A stretch of DNA of 37,237 nt from a virus, in IMG/VR virus record IMGVR_UViG_3300035660_000040, positions 1 through 37,237 of that record, one strand, 5' to 3'. This document shows positions 1-9,052 of this stretch, piece by piece. Positions within the stretch are counted from its first letter, which is position 1; every line of letters begins with the position of its first letter. The translations under genes and the position numbers were made by a program. Below the pieces are notes generated by a model, which made no database searches, was not told the origin of the DNA, and worked only from the letters and a program-made list of their open reading frames with translations.

Positions 1-2
1 AA

Positions 3-113
3 GACATTGTGCTACTGGCATTGCCATTGCTGTATTATTCAGGCAGCTTGTCCTCAATTTCAGCTCAACCTGAAGGCGACGTCAACGGAAAGACTCAGAA
101 GCATTTCACATGA
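3..113 (+). other. Possible 3' end of a flanking host gene (partial, dockerin-like)
   Basis: The reading frame starting at base 3 is open to a TGA at 111-113, which lies inside the left 18-bp repeat. Its product contains DIVLLAL near the start and PEGDVNGK about 22 residues later. Both resemble pieces of the calcium-binding dockerin-type repeats (GDVNGDGKVDI..DIVLLA) common at the C-termini of archaeal surface proteins. Only 36 codons are visible and the second repeat is incomplete, so this may be chance or a degraded end. If real, the flank is host DNA. Confidence 0.25.
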
Positions 114-127
114 ATTCAGAATTCATA
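110..127. repeat. Left copy of 18-bp near-palindromic direct repeat (candidate attL)
   Basis: ATGAATTCAGAATTCATA is repeated exactly at 37111-37128. The core is an inverted repeat with 8-bp arms around a central A. It lies 109 bp from the left edge, just beyond the last gene of the element, while the other copy lies 109 bp from the right edge beside the recombinase cluster. Two identical copies bounding a coherent viral gene set fit attL/attR left by a tyrosine recombinase. A regulator-binding palindrome used at two places is the alternative. Confidence 0.6.
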
Positions 128-172
128 CTATTTCTACGTTCGTGTGTGGATAGAAGAAAGATTCTCGCGTTC

Positions 173-421
173 TCATGCGCGTGCGCGAGTATTCTCATGT
201 GTATTCTTTAATTTCTCATAAAACGTCAAAAAGGGGAGTTGTGATAAAGCCTCAACGCCGAGAGAGATCGCAATAACGTTAATGTCCGCGAGTCGTAGAC
301 GAAAGGATTTGGGAATGCGTCCCGCTCTCTTTAGTGCGGTGCATTCGCGAAGAAGGCGCTCATACTGTTCCTCCGTCTTAAGATCAACGTCTACTCTTAC
401 TTCTTTACGAGTTCTTTTCAA
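173..421 (-). CDS. Hypothetical 82-aa protein, last gene of the element
   Basis: No family recognised. The protein is strongly charged: a basic N-terminus (KRTRKEVRVDVDL), a predicted helical middle (TEEQYERLLRECTALKRAG) and a short hydrophobic stretch (INVIAISLGVEALSQLPFL). The start is a TTG at 421 with AAGGAG about 10 nt upstream. It overlaps the end of the Cas4-like nuclease gene by 17 nt, so translation is probably coupled. It sits at the extreme 3' end of the long minus-strand array, next to the left 18-bp repeat. A small accessory factor of the recombination module is possible, but nothing in the sequence proves it. Confidence 0.6.
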   Translation of the reverse strand: MKRTRKEVRVDVDLKTEEQYERLLRECTALKRAGRIPKSFRLRLADINVIAISLGVEALSQLPFLTFYEKLKNTHENTRARA

Positions 422-1130
422 ACTGACATAACTCCTTATGCTCTTTAAAGCAGCAGCGGCACTTCCATGGCTGCGGTTTTATGACAAGTTTCGGGTCTTT
501 GATTGCATGAAGTGCGCGAAGAATGTTCTCCTCCGTCTGATGCGGATAATACTCAACACGCCACCAGCCCACAAGCCTGAATGTGTTGCGATCCCAATAC
601 TGAACGGCGTTGTAACGATTCATGACTCCGGCGAGTTCCTGCACGATGGGCTCTAAGACGAAGGAGTAGATTTGCGACTGAAACTTAGCGAGAGGGAGCT
701 TGAACCGTTCAATGAAATACTTATCGGGGTTAACAGGGTCCCGCGCCTCAATCGTCTTATTCTCGATTACGCTTACAAGAAAATCGGGGAAGATTTGAAG
801 ATCGTCCGGGTGCGTCGTTAGATCACAGTAAAGCTCAGTATCTTCAATCTTGCGAGTAAAGCCGAGTTCTGCATTGTTGTGTTTTCCTAGAAGCTCCATG
901 AACTCTTCCTCCCACGGAAACCGTCTACCCATTGACTCTTCCAGAACTTTGTGCAGCATCGTGCCTACTTCGCAGACTTCCTTTGGTTCTTCCTCTTCTG
1001 GTATTAGGCCTAATGCTGCGTGTCTGAACTGCTCTGCACACCAGAACCATTTTGCCATTGTGCTGCCGCGAATGCGTTTCGGGAAGTCGCTTAACGGGTA
1101 TTCAGGTTTCCGTAGGCGGAAGCGAAGCAA
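405..1130 (-). CDS. Cas4-like PD-(D/E)XK nuclease with Fe-S cysteines
   Basis: Predicted RecB/Cas4-family exonuclease, 241 aa. The motifs appear in the expected order: Cys31 in WFWCAEQF, His60 in GTMLH, Asp116 in FPDF, Glu123-x-Lys125 in VIENK, and QSQIY (Gln151/Tyr155) as the RecB QxxxY motif. A C-terminal cluster of Cys224, Cys227 and Cys235 joins Cys31 as a likely [4Fe-4S] site. The length suits standalone viral Cas4-like nucleases. These process DNA ends for recombination or replication, and no cas genes or CRISPR array are present here. The start is a TTG at 1130 with GAGG about 10 nt upstream; an internal ATG at codon 25 would lie just before Cys31. The gene follows a possible ssDNA-binding-type protein by 5 nt. 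Confidence 0.85.
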   Translation of the reverse strand: MLRFRLRKPEYPLSDFPKRIRGSTMAKWFWCAEQFRHAALGLIPEEEEPKEVCEVGTMLHKVLEESMGRRFPWEEEFMELLGKHNNAELGFTRKIEDTELYCDLTTHPDDLQIFPDFLVSVIENKTIEARDPVNPDKYFIERFKLPLAKFQSQIYSFVLEPIVQELAGVMNRYNAVQYWDRNTFRLVGWWRVEYYPHQTEENILRALHAIKDPKLVIKPQPWKCRCCFKEHKELCQFEKNS

Positions 1131-1135
1131 GGGTT

Positions 1136-1618
1136 TTACGCCTCAAGATTTTCTGTCTTAAACTCACGAACGCGGTAATCGCAGGCGAATGTGCCCTTCT
1201 TAGTCTTGATCTTCTGCTTCATGTTTGCGATAGCGAATATTCTGCCCGTCAGCGGTCTTCTTTCATTCATTAGTCGCCACAATCCCGCGTGGCGCTTAAG
1301 ATTCATCGCCGCCTTTGCGCCTTTCTTGACCTTTACCGGCTTCTTTGTCTGTCCGTCCCAGCCCTCATGATCTTTGAGTAATTCAAGTTCCGCGTATGCT
1401 ATCTCCTTTCCGTCTTTCCTTATTTTCTCAGCGGGTTCGCCTGTGAATTTCACGAAGATTATTTCCCCGGTCTGCACACTCACTGACGGCTCATTTCCGA
1501 ATCCCGGACTTTCAGTCTCCATCTCTTCCATTAACTGCTCCGGGTCTTCCATTGCTTCGTCTACGCTCCACGGTTTTTCCTCTTTCGCGAGTCTTCTAAA
1601 CCAATATCTTTTGTTCAT
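1136..1618 (-). CDS. Hypothetical 160-aa protein, possible OB-fold/ssDNA-binding partner of the nuclease
   Basis: The start is the ATG at 1618, preceded by a strong AAAAGGAGG, rather than longer upstream frames. The first 45 residues are acidic (DEAMEDPEQLMEEMETE). The rest is basic and beta-rich (TGEIIFVKFTGEPAEKI, AYAELELLKD, GRIFAIANMKQKIKTKKG, CDYRVREF), which resembles a short OB-like barrel. Its position directly before a Cas4-like nuclease is where viral recombination modules often carry an ssDNA-binding or annealing protein. That role is inferred from context, because no diagnostic motif is visible. A 28-bp gap separates it from the tail gene upstream, so it begins a new functional module. 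Confidence 0.65.
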   Translation of the reverse strand: MNKRYWFRRLAKEEKPWSVDEAMEDPEQLMEEMETESPGFGNEPSVSVQTGEIIFVKFTGEPAEKIRKDGKEIAYAELELLKDHEGWDGQTKKPVKVKKGAKAAMNLKRHAGLWRLMNERRPLTGRIFAIANMKQKIKTKKGTFACDYRVREFKTENLEA

Positions 1619-1646
1619 TTTTTTTCCTCCTTTTGTGTTAACGTGA

Positions 1647-2579
1647 TTATGGAACTCCAGCCTCCAGCCCGCCTTCAACGTATGTGATAAGCGGGTAAGG
1701 ACGCAAACTTTCTCGCTGTGTGTGCGTCAACTTCACCTTGAGCTTAAGTTGATAACTCCCGTATTTCGTGCTCAGGTGATTGACGCCACTCCCGCTCGTG
1801 AAGTTCGTGATCTTAAGCAAAATGCGCTTTTTGCAGCCTAAGTTCAGACTTATCGTGCCAACGCTTACTGCTTCACCACGATCTCCACGGTCTACGGTTG
1901 GCGTATGAGAAACGGCATCGCCGTCCGTCCATGCGCTCCCCGCCGTGCCCCAAGCTGTTCCGCCTGTTCCCCACGTGCCAATCGCGCTCCACGCGGCAGC
2001 TTTCCAGCCGTAAACTTCAATCTTGTCAATATCGTCTCCGCACTGAATTTCGATTATGGCGTCCTGCGCAGCGTTCTTGTAATTGTCAACGTAAAGTTGG
2101 TAATCCATGATAAGGGCGCTTGTGTAAGTTTTGCCGTGTTTTCCAAAGTGCGGGTCGACATATGAGAACTTTGCGCGGTAATCAAGATCATGAAGATACA
2201 TCTGATCTATGTTAAGTCTCGTAAGAGCGACCGCGGGCTGAAAGCGTAAGATCATCTCATAATCCGTGAGCGTTCCAACGTTCTCTTCATCTATCTTTCT
2301 GAGATTCACAACTTTGCCGAATCCGAGTAAGTCCGCACGCTGATCTGAAAGGTCAATGAAGACGATTAATCCGTGAGAGCGAATATTGTTAAGAGATTCA
2401 ATGGAGTCTTGCGTGGGGTCAATAAGTTCGCCCTCTATACGCCACTCATGTTGTTCGTTGATTAAGTTCTGATTATAAACGCCAAGAGCGCCTACTGGAG
2501 ACACATCAATGAAGGTCTTTTTCTCAATTTGCTCGATTGTTGTGATTATTCCAAGATCAATATTCTCAATCTTCGCCAT
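1647..2579 (-). CDS. Tail-tip / distal tail structural protein
   Basis: About 310 aa, starting at the ATG of MAKIEN (2579); a GTG three codons earlier (2588) overlaps the stop of the preceding tail gene. The N-terminal half has the mixed strand pattern of phage tail-tip proteins. A central low-complexity segment, rich in WGT/AW motifs (about residues 195-220), is probably a loop or linker. It is followed by a beta-rich C-terminal part (LGCKKRILLKITNF, SYQLKLKVKLTHTQRE). Being last in the tail cluster, after the hub/fibre protein, it probably decorates the tip or contacts the receptor. The family is not identified. Confidence 0.6.
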   Translation of the reverse strand: MAKIENIDLGIITTIEQIEKKTFIDVSPVGALGVYNQNLINEQHEWRIEGELIDPTQDSIESLNNIRSHGLIVFIDLSDQRADLLGFGKVVNLRKIDEENVGTLTDYEMILRFQPAVALTRLNIDQMYLHDLDYRAKFSYVDPHFGKHGKTYTSALIMDYQLYVDNYKNAAQDAIIEIQCGDDIDKIEVYGWKAAAWSAIGTWGTGGTAWGTAGSAWTDGDAVSHTPTVDRGDRGEAVSVGTISLNLGCKKRILLKITNFTSGSGVNHLSTKYGSYQLKLKVKLTHTQRESLRPYPLITYVEGGLEAGVP

Positions 2580-2584
2580 TTTAA

Positions 2585-5500
2585 TCACTCATGAATGTGC
2601 TGACTATGTCCCCAACCGACAACCCACGTTTTAACGTCAAGTGTACGACCTATCGAATAGTCGATTATGCACTGCAGTGTTAAATTCCAACCTTTCAAAT
2701 TTTTCGGTATGGTGAAGAACATATTTCCGCCATGGTTTATGTGCGAACTTTGCGGTAACACAATTTTTGGACAGTATGAATATCCAGCATCCGTTGGATA
2801 ATAGACGGTTGTCTCTCCCGCCTTAGTTGCTTTAATTCGACCAAAGATGTAGTCCGGATTATCTGTCTTTTCTGAGTCGCCAACAACATTTGCTTCCACA
2901 AAGAACGCTTCGTGATCTATATCTGGTACCGCAATAGTATTACAGTCTGTCCAACTTCCTTGATTAATCGTAGTTGTGGAAGTGGTTCCGCTATTCGTAC
3001 AAGCGACCGTTCCCGCTATTGATATTGCCGCTTTTTGTTGACTGAAAATCACGTCGTCTATGTATGATATTGACGCTGCTGTTGGCTCATAAATGAACAA
3101 GTCTAATTTGGCGTAGGCGGCATCCATCGGAGATAACAAAACCTCGTTTTTGGGTGTCCAAACGGTAGGTGTGCCCAATGATGCAAGATCATTATATGGC
3201 GTCATGGCGGATGCCGTTCTATCGCGCTTGTACCATTTCACCCTGTAAACTACAGACCAGCCGTTTGCCCATTTGTACGTTAGACCACAATAATATCTGG
3301 TGCTCGGTCGGACCTGAATGAAATCGGTTTTAATTCCGCCATTGTGTCCCGCTCCCGCCTGAAGCCAAAACTTGATGCACTTGCCGCCTTTGTAAGAATC
3401 CGTCTCAATTAACACTGGTCTATCATTCGTTGAGCCATAAGCTGTCCAGAAGTCAGGCACATCGTCAGAATCATTGTCGCGTTCAAAGTCGCCGTTTGGA
3501 ATCAAGTTCTCCGCTTGCGCTGTTGCTGGCACTAACACCTTTTTGATTGCAATCTTATCACTGTATGTTCCTGCAAAGTCGCCAACGTTGACTTTGTATC
3601 CGTCCACCCATACGGTTCCTTGCGGATAATCTTCAAATTCTCCTGCACGATACCAACTGAACGTCGGGCAAACGTAGGCACAGTCAGCGGGCAGATCAAC
3701 GCTCGGCGCGATCGTTTTCACATATTTAATCCACCGATTAAGTCTTGGTGCTTCAGAGATTATCTTCCAGTCAATCCTTGCCGGTGAACATGGGGTTGTT
3801 TTGTCGGCTTTGTAAAGATCAAGTTGCAGGAAAAAGTTGCCCGTCACGAAGCTGACAAAGTACAGCCATGCCGAAAGCGTTAACTTGTCCCAGAAATTCT
3901 TTGTGCCTCTTACGTCAATTAAGTCCGTGTATTCATAAGCGTCTGGATGCGTTCCGACAACGTATCCGCTTGCTGAGAGCAAACATGCGAATCTTCCGAA
4001 TTTCGCATAAGCCTCGGATTGTACGCTGTCCCCACCCCATCCACCCTCTTCAAAACTACCGTTGAAAACAAGATTTTCTGATGTGATACGGTCGGTTTCC
4101 GTGTAATTCGTCACCATATCACGGAAGAAGACGAATTTTCTGCATTTGACTTCTATCTCAACGTTTTTGGCTTCAGCTTGACGCTCATAACAGAGATAAA
4201 CGCTGCATATCTCATCATCTTCATCTAAACCCCACGCTCTCTTGATATACTTCTGGAAGTCAAGATTGTACGTTCTCCAAGTATTCAAAGTCAATTGGTC
4301 AACCTTGAATTCCACAACGTCATTGCCCGTGAACACAATATCTCCATCTTCTGGAATGTCTCCGCTATCCATTTGCTGTTGCGGAAGAGTGTCGTAGATA
4401 TCAAGTTCAACGTATCTTTTGTCGCCGACCGTGGCTTTCATAATCTCGATCACTATGGCAATACGGAAGGTCGCCAATGGATCGGCGTTTATTAATGTGA
4501 TCTTGAGTTCCGCGTCTAATCGCAAAGCACGCGGCACGCTCATTGGCGTTTTGTTCGGACTCGTAAGCAGTCCGTTATGGTCCCACCAATGACCGATTGC
4601 CACGTTGCCCGCTCGCGTTTCTGTCGCTAGAATCTTGAAATATCTCGTCACTATGTCTGTGCCGTCTTCAGTTCCGAAAGTCATGCTCTTAGTGCAGTTC
4701 CAGTCAGCAGGGAACTTTGTGTCAAACCAATATGCGTCATGGGGCGGGTCAAGTTCAAAATATCCGTCTTTATTGAGAACTTCGAGACTCGAATAATATG
4801 TCTCATTCCATTCCGCTACTGGCGTTCCTTGCTCCGTCGTACTGTATTCGCCCGTTCGACCTTTTAGATCATTTACGACGCCTTCACCGGGCTCAACAAG
4901 ATATTCCGCATTAGACGTTATGTGCGTTAAGGTGCAAATCTTGATGAACGTTGATTCTCCTTTGGCTTTGTTAAACTTTTTCTCAATCTCCATAATGCGG
5001 TAATTCCCGGCAACACCAACTTCGCTGTCTTCCACGTATATGGTGTCGTAAACGTCATAAGCCAAACCAACAAACGTATCTATTACGTCCATCACTCCAA
5101 ACTCAACGTTATTCTGTGCGTCATCCAGATACGCTTGAGCTGCTAACGTACATGTTGCGTCAACGACTAGGCTTTTTCTGTTCAGTGTTTTTTCAGGTGA
5201 TCCAACGGCTCCTCCCGCAATGCCGTAATTCATGTAGTCGCCCTGTCCTTTTCCGATCACGACTGCGCGGGTTATCTTATTGTTGATGTTTACGGTGTGC
5301 GGGTCAACCCATTGCTTCAGTAACTCACCTTTCCTGAAGATAATGCTCGCATGAAGATCACTTCCGCACGCTGCTTTGAAGTCCAATGTTCCCGCTGGTG
5401 TAAGTTTAGTTTCGTATCCCGTGACGAAAATAATCTCCTCAAGCGTCTTTAAACGATCAAAACGTGATTCATTATCGCTTCCGTATTCCATTGTGATTGT

Positions 5501-5995
5501 GGGACCGGGAGAGATTGTTCCGGGCGTTATATCTGTTCCTGTTCCTATCTGATTGCTGATTTGCGTTCCGGCTGCAACGTTCGTCTCTATTCGATTCGCA
5601 CATTTCAAAGTTTTTAGGCTGTGATATTGGGTAACGCACCCGAGTTCTAATGACGTTCCCTGCTTTCTGATTCGCTTGATCTTGCCTTTATGATAAAGCG
5701 CTCCGTCACGGTAAATCTCAAGCCACGAATCAATAGTTATGGCGTCGCCCGCATCCGCTAAAACTACGGTGAACTCTTGCGGTTTCATAACGTAACTTTT
5801 AACGAGCGAAAGTTCTATTACTGTTGGATATTCCACGCCCCCTATTTTTACCGTGTATCCAACCATCTGTGAGGAACTACTTCCGCCGCCACCTCCGGTG
5901 CTAAAATCGTCTAAAGAAAAATCCGCAGAGTCAAAGTCCGCTGACGTACTCAAACCTCCTAAATGAACGAAGTTCCATATTGTTGAGTATTCCAA
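2585..5995 (-). CDS. Large tail hub / fibre protein with carbohydrate-binding-like modules
   Basis: The largest protein in the window, 1136 aa. After a short leader and a glycine/serine hinge (GGGGGSSSS, about residues 34-42) comes a region (about 45-330) resembling siphovirus tail hub proteins: beta-rich, with KGKIKRIRK and GCVTQYHSLKTLK. Two later segments, NLVFNGSFEEGGW and NLIPNGDFERDN...PDFW, are the typical openings of jelly-roll carbohydrate-binding modules. The distal part therefore probably binds host surface glycans. The reading frame opens at a TTG (5995), overlapping the preceding gene by 37 nt. An AGGAGG lies about 40 nt inside, so the true start may be slightly downstream. Confidence 0.75.
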   Translation of the reverse strand: MEYSTIWNFVHLGGLSTSADFDSADFSLDDFSTGGGGGSSSSQMVGYTVKIGGVEYPTVIELSLVKSYVMKPQEFTVVLADAGDAITIDSWLEIYRDGALYHKGKIKRIRKQGTSLELGCVTQYHSLKTLKCANRIETNVAAGTQISNQIGTGTDITPGTISPGPTITMEYGSDNESRFDRLKTLEEIIFVTGYETKLTPAGTLDFKAACGSDLHASIIFRKGELLKQWVDPHTVNINNKITRAVVIGKGQGDYMNYGIAGGAVGSPEKTLNRKSLVVDATCTLAAQAYLDDAQNNVEFGVMDVIDTFVGLAYDVYDTIYVEDSEVGVAGNYRIMEIEKKFNKAKGESTFIKICTLTHITSNAEYLVEPGEGVVNDLKGRTGEYSTTEQGTPVAEWNETYYSSLEVLNKDGYFELDPPHDAYWFDTKFPADWNCTKSMTFGTEDGTDIVTRYFKILATETRAGNVAIGHWWDHNGLLTSPNKTPMSVPRALRLDAELKITLINADPLATFRIAIVIEIMKATVGDKRYVELDIYDTLPQQQMDSGDIPEDGDIVFTGNDVVEFKVDQLTLNTWRTYNLDFQKYIKRAWGLDEDDEICSVYLCYERQAEAKNVEIEVKCRKFVFFRDMVTNYTETDRITSENLVFNGSFEEGGWGGDSVQSEAYAKFGRFACLLSASGYVVGTHPDAYEYTDLIDVRGTKNFWDKLTLSAWLYFVSFVTGNFFLQLDLYKADKTTPCSPARIDWKIISEAPRLNRWIKYVKTIAPSVDLPADCAYVCPTFSWYRAGEFEDYPQGTVWVDGYKVNVGDFAGTYSDKIAIKKVLVPATAQAENLIPNGDFERDNDSDDVPDFWTAYGSTNDRPVLIETDSYKGGKCIKFWLQAGAGHNGGIKTDFIQVRPSTRYYCGLTYKWANGWSVVYRVKWYKRDRTASAMTPYNDLASLGTPTVWTPKNEVLLSPMDAAYAKLDLFIYEPTAASISYIDDVIFSQQKAAISIAGTVACTNSGTTSTTTINQGSWTDCNTIAVPDIDHEAFFVEANVVGDSEKTDNPDYIFGRIKATKAGETTVYYPTDAGYSYCPKIVLPQSSHINHGGNMFFTIPKNLKGWNLTLQCIIDYSIGRTLDVKTWVVGWGHSQHIHE

Positions 5996-7578
5996 TAGTA
6001 GAATTTGATCTCTTTTTCCACGCTTTCATTAGTCACGAAGTACACATACGCCAAGTTTCCAAGTCCGCCACTTGCCGGCAGATTAGTCGTGATTTGTCCT
6101 TGATAGACGTCACCAGACCAGAATGTAACGTTTACACCCGGCGTTAGTTCGGCTCTCAATTTCTTCTCAGCTCCTGCACTAAACGTTCCAAGACTCAACA
6201 ATGTTTCTGACGCGCCGTTTCTTACGCACCCGTAAAGCGTATTATTGACAACCTTGAATCCGAGAAAAGAGTTGTCTTCAGCCCATCCAGTTCCAAAGTA
6301 AAGCGTCTGCAATGTATTTGCCATTAATGTTACAAAGATTTCTACGGAAGCACGATTCGTCCAATTTCCCATCAGATCGGTTACGCTGCAAATCTTTCTT
6401 ATTCTCGCGTAATTGCCACTTACGGCTCCGGTCTTAACGTCCAAGTATCCATCAGTGCTTAATGTAGCAGACCCGCCAGAGTGTTGTTGCAGCCAGCCGT
6501 CTATGCTCTCGAAGAATGTTATCCATTTGCTTAGTTTTGTCGGTCCACGCTGATAACCTTCATATTCAAGATGTCCGCCGGTTGACTTCCAAAGTCTCGC
6601 ACAGTTAGCGCCCACTCTGCAGTTCTTAAGTTTTCCGTAACCGCCCGCTGCCAACATTCCGTAGTTTGTTGCGATGCCGGGATCGAAGAGAATATTTCCA
6701 AAGCTGTTTGCTTCACCGTACATTATCAATCCCGGTTTGTCTGTACCTCCTTTCCATAGAAGATTGGTTCCTGAAACCTTCAAATGTCCCGAAGTCGAAT
6801 TCATTTCGATGCAAGGATTATCACTGTTCGGTTGTTCAATCCAGATATTCTTTATCTCTCCTTGACCTCCTTCCAAACCTATTCCGCGAGCAGCCGTAGC
6901 AGCTCCAGCAGCTAATACTCCTCCTTGAATCTGCGCCCAGCAACTCTTCAAGTACAGTCCATAAGCCGTGTGATTGTAAATCCTAGGATTTTTGAAGATA
7001 TTAGTTCCCCACGTGTCTTCGTAATATATTCCCGTCGGGCACGTTTCAACGGTTATGTCATTGAGAATGTTATCCTCCATTTTCACTAATGAAAGCCCGC
7101 GCGAAGTGAAGTTGTAGATATGCACCTTATCAACAATGTGAATGGGAACTGAGACGGTGGACTTCTCCATTATTATTCCCTTCGCAACGCTTGCTTGTCC
7201 GTCAAGTTTTAACTTTGAGACGGAGCATCTAACGTTATTGGGGTCAAATGTTATAGAGCCCTGTATTGTGGTAGAATGTACTCCTGCACCCTCCAGATTT
7301 ATGAAGTCGTGATTTAAAACGACGTTGCCCGGAAAAGTTCCATCTCTCAACTCTATTGTTTCACCGCTTGCTGGAGATGCTGCGATTACTGCAGCCATGA
7401 GCGTCGCGAATGAGGCATTATGATAACTGACTACGCCTGACAGACCGTTAACCGCTTCGTATTCACTCTCGTTATAGTCAACGATATACTTTGGTCCCTT
7501 CATCAAAGCATGAGCTAATAGTGCGTTCCATTCCGTCTTTGTCAATGTTGGTGGTATTGTTCTAATTTCATCAACCAT
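5959..7578 (-). CDS. Beta-helix tail fibre / spike protein
   Basis: 539 aa, ATG at 7578 with AGGGATGA upstream. Residues of about 75-370 have the repetitive short-strand pattern of a pectin-lyase-type right-handed beta-helix (INLEGAGVHSTTIQGSITF, VDKVHIYNFTSRGLSLV, ETCPTGIYYEDTWGTNIFKNP). The C-terminal 170 residues look like a concanavalin-type jelly roll (LYFGTGWAEDNSFLGFKVVNN, LRAELTPGVNVTFWSG). This architecture is common in virus receptor-binding spikes that bind or cleave host glycans. No lyase catalytic residues can be assigned by eye. The gene lies between the tape measure and the hub protein and overlaps the latter. Confidence 0.75.
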   Translation of the reverse strand: MVDEIRTIPPTLTKTEWNALLAHALMKGPKYIVDYNESEYEAVNGLSGVVSYHNASFATLMAAVIAASPASGETIELRDGTFPGNVVLNHDFINLEGAGVHSTTIQGSITFDPNNVRCSVSKLKLDGQASVAKGIIMEKSTVSVPIHIVDKVHIYNFTSRGLSLVKMEDNILNDITVETCPTGIYYEDTWGTNIFKNPRIYNHTAYGLYLKSCWAQIQGGVLAAGAATAARGIGLEGGQGEIKNIWIEQPNSDNPCIEMNSTSGHLKVSGTNLLWKGGTDKPGLIMYGEANSFGNILFDPGIATNYGMLAAGGYGKLKNCRVGANCARLWKSTGGHLEYEGYQRGPTKLSKWITFFESIDGWLQQHSGGSATLSTDGYLDVKTGAVSGNYARIRKICSVTDLMGNWTNRASVEIFVTLMANTLQTLYFGTGWAEDNSFLGFKVVNNTLYGCVRNGASETLLSLGTFSAGAEKKLRAELTPGVNVTFWSGDVYQGQITTNLPASGGLGNLAYVYFVTNESVEKEIKFYYWNTQQYGTSFI

Positions 7579-7610
7579 TTTTATTTCATCCCTTTGTAAT
7601 TAGATCATTA

Positions 7611-8687
7611 TCAACTCGCTAACTTTCGAAGGATTTTTCGATAAACGTCATTTGTGATGCTCTCCGCATCAACTTCCTTCGTTATGTAATTATATTGCAC
7701 TACGCTCGCACGCAGAGTTTTCGAGATAACCCGCTCTCGCGTCAAATCCGCCTGCGCACGCGTCAAGACCCGTTCGCCCTCATGAAGCAAATACGGTCGC
7801 GTCTCCGGCACGAAAGGAATACCGAACTGCCCGCCCGTTATTGATCTCCACCAATCCGCTATCGGCGTCCACCATTCTCCAAGTCCATGAGCGCCGAGTA
7901 TTGTCTGACGCATCTCCGGCGTTGCCAGAGTCCACATTGCCTTTTCTTCAGGCGTAAGTTTCTCCGGCGGAGCTTTCGTGAAGAGTTCTGGGTGTAGAGT
8001 CTCCAAAACTTTCTCCGTAGCAATCGCCACGGTTATTGGTATTATGATTGGCGCGATGTTAGCAAGCATATCCAAGCCGCCTTTTGCGAGAACGGCAGCG
8101 CCGCCTATCTCCTGAATTTTGACGGCGATAAGCCCAATGTTCGCCGCAATTCCAACGGCACTCAGAGCCATCGTCAGATACCCCGCGTACAAGTCATTTT
8201 GAGCCTTTGTCGCGCCTTCCTGCGCTGTTTTCAGCCTACTATTCGCGGCTTCCAATTTACTTAAGGCATTAAGTGTATATGCGCTGTCAGCGCCGAAGTC
8301 TCGTAGATATTGATTGTAAAGCGCCTGATATTCTGCGACGTCTTTCTCCGCATCCGTAACGTCGCGTATTGCACGCTCTACGCGAATTTGCCCGACCTCA
8401 TAAGCCTGCCAGATGTTCATTAAGCTCTGCCCTACGTGCCCGATGCTCTGCATAACGTGAAGGCTTTGCATCATCTCATAATTCTGGACGCGAGTGGTCA
8501 TTCTGATTTCGTTCTGGGCTCGATTAAGCGATCGCGTCTCATCCGTGTTCTGCTTGATCGCCGCATTGAATTCTTTGACGGTTAACTCTCCGCCCTGAAA
8601 ACTCTCCATTAACTGCCTCTGCGCGGCGATAACGTCTTCAGCGCCGAAAACTCTGTACTCTGTGATTAACTGAAACGGACTGCTCAT
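7611..8687 (-). CDS. Short tape measure protein
   Basis: 358 aa, ATG at 8687, sharing one base with the end of the preceding gene. The N-terminal half is helical and coiled-coil-like (about 20-165; TDAEKDVAEYQALYNQYL, LSKLEAANSRLKTAQEGATKAQ). A hydrophobic, alanine/isoleucine-rich membrane-like segment follows (about 168-225). Near the C-terminus, GQFGIPFVPETRPYLLHEGERVL matches the G.pyvP..r..llH.GErVl signature seen at the end of many tape measure proteins. At about 1.5 angstrom per residue it would set a tail of only about 50 nm. Its place after the tail chaperone is the usual one. Confidence 0.75.
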   Translation of the reverse strand: MSSPFQLITEYRVFGAEDVIAAQRQLMESFQGGELTVKEFNAAIKQNTDETRSLNRAQNEIRMTTRVQNYEMMQSLHVMQSIGHVGQSLMNIWQAYEVGQIRVERAIRDVTDAEKDVAEYQALYNQYLRDFGADSAYTLNALSKLEAANSRLKTAQEGATKAQNDLYAGYLTMALSAVGIAANIGLIAVKIQEIGGAAVLAKGGLDMLANIAPIIIPITVAIATEKVLETLHPELFTKAPPEKLTPEEKAMWTLATPEMRQTILGAHGLGEWWTPIADWWRSITGGQFGIPFVPETRPYLLHEGERVLTRAQADLTRERVISKTLRASVVQYNYITKEVDAESITNDVYRKILRKLAS

Positions 8688-9052
8688 TATTGAAGCAACC
8701 TCCGTTGCAAGTCTGAAAGTTTAATCATCATTTCATTGAAGTTCACCCATACGAAGGGCATCCAATACGGCTGTGCACGCTGATTAACGGTGCCGAACTC
8801 TGGGAACCCGGCGTAAGGGGATGAAACGACGCCCTCCACCATCAAGTTCTCTTCATCAATGAAGCCTATTCTTATGGTGTCTGCGAGAGCCCACCCACGC
8901 GCCTCTGTCTCCGTTCGCGCGGCATCCACCGTTTTCTGCATGGCGTCAAGTATGATGCGCATGATTTCAGATTTGAACGTCTCATTTACTTTATTGAGCG
9001 CGCCGACTAACTCCGTCACGCCGCTAAGTTTTACCTGAATCACTTTCCACAT
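8687..9052 (-). CDS. HK97 gp10-like head-tail/tail-completion protein
   Basis: 121 aa. A central helix (MRIILDAMQKTVDAARTETEARG) is followed by SPYAGFPEFGTVNQRAQPYWMPFV, which matches the ya..vEfGT..q.aqPfm.pa signature of the HK97 gp10 family. Members usually sit at the head-tail interface or tail end. The gene starts at an ATG (9052) that overlaps the end of the frameshifted chaperone frame by 29 nt. The location is odd: in most siphoviruses gp10-like genes come before the tail tube, whereas here the gene lies between chaperone and tape measure. Confidence 0.7.
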   Translation of the reverse strand: MWKVIQVKLSGVTELVGALNKVNETFKSEIMRIILDAMQKTVDAARTETEARGWALADTIRIGFIDEENLMVEGVVSSPYAGFPEFGTVNQRAQPYWMPFVWVNFNEMMIKLSDLQRRLLQ

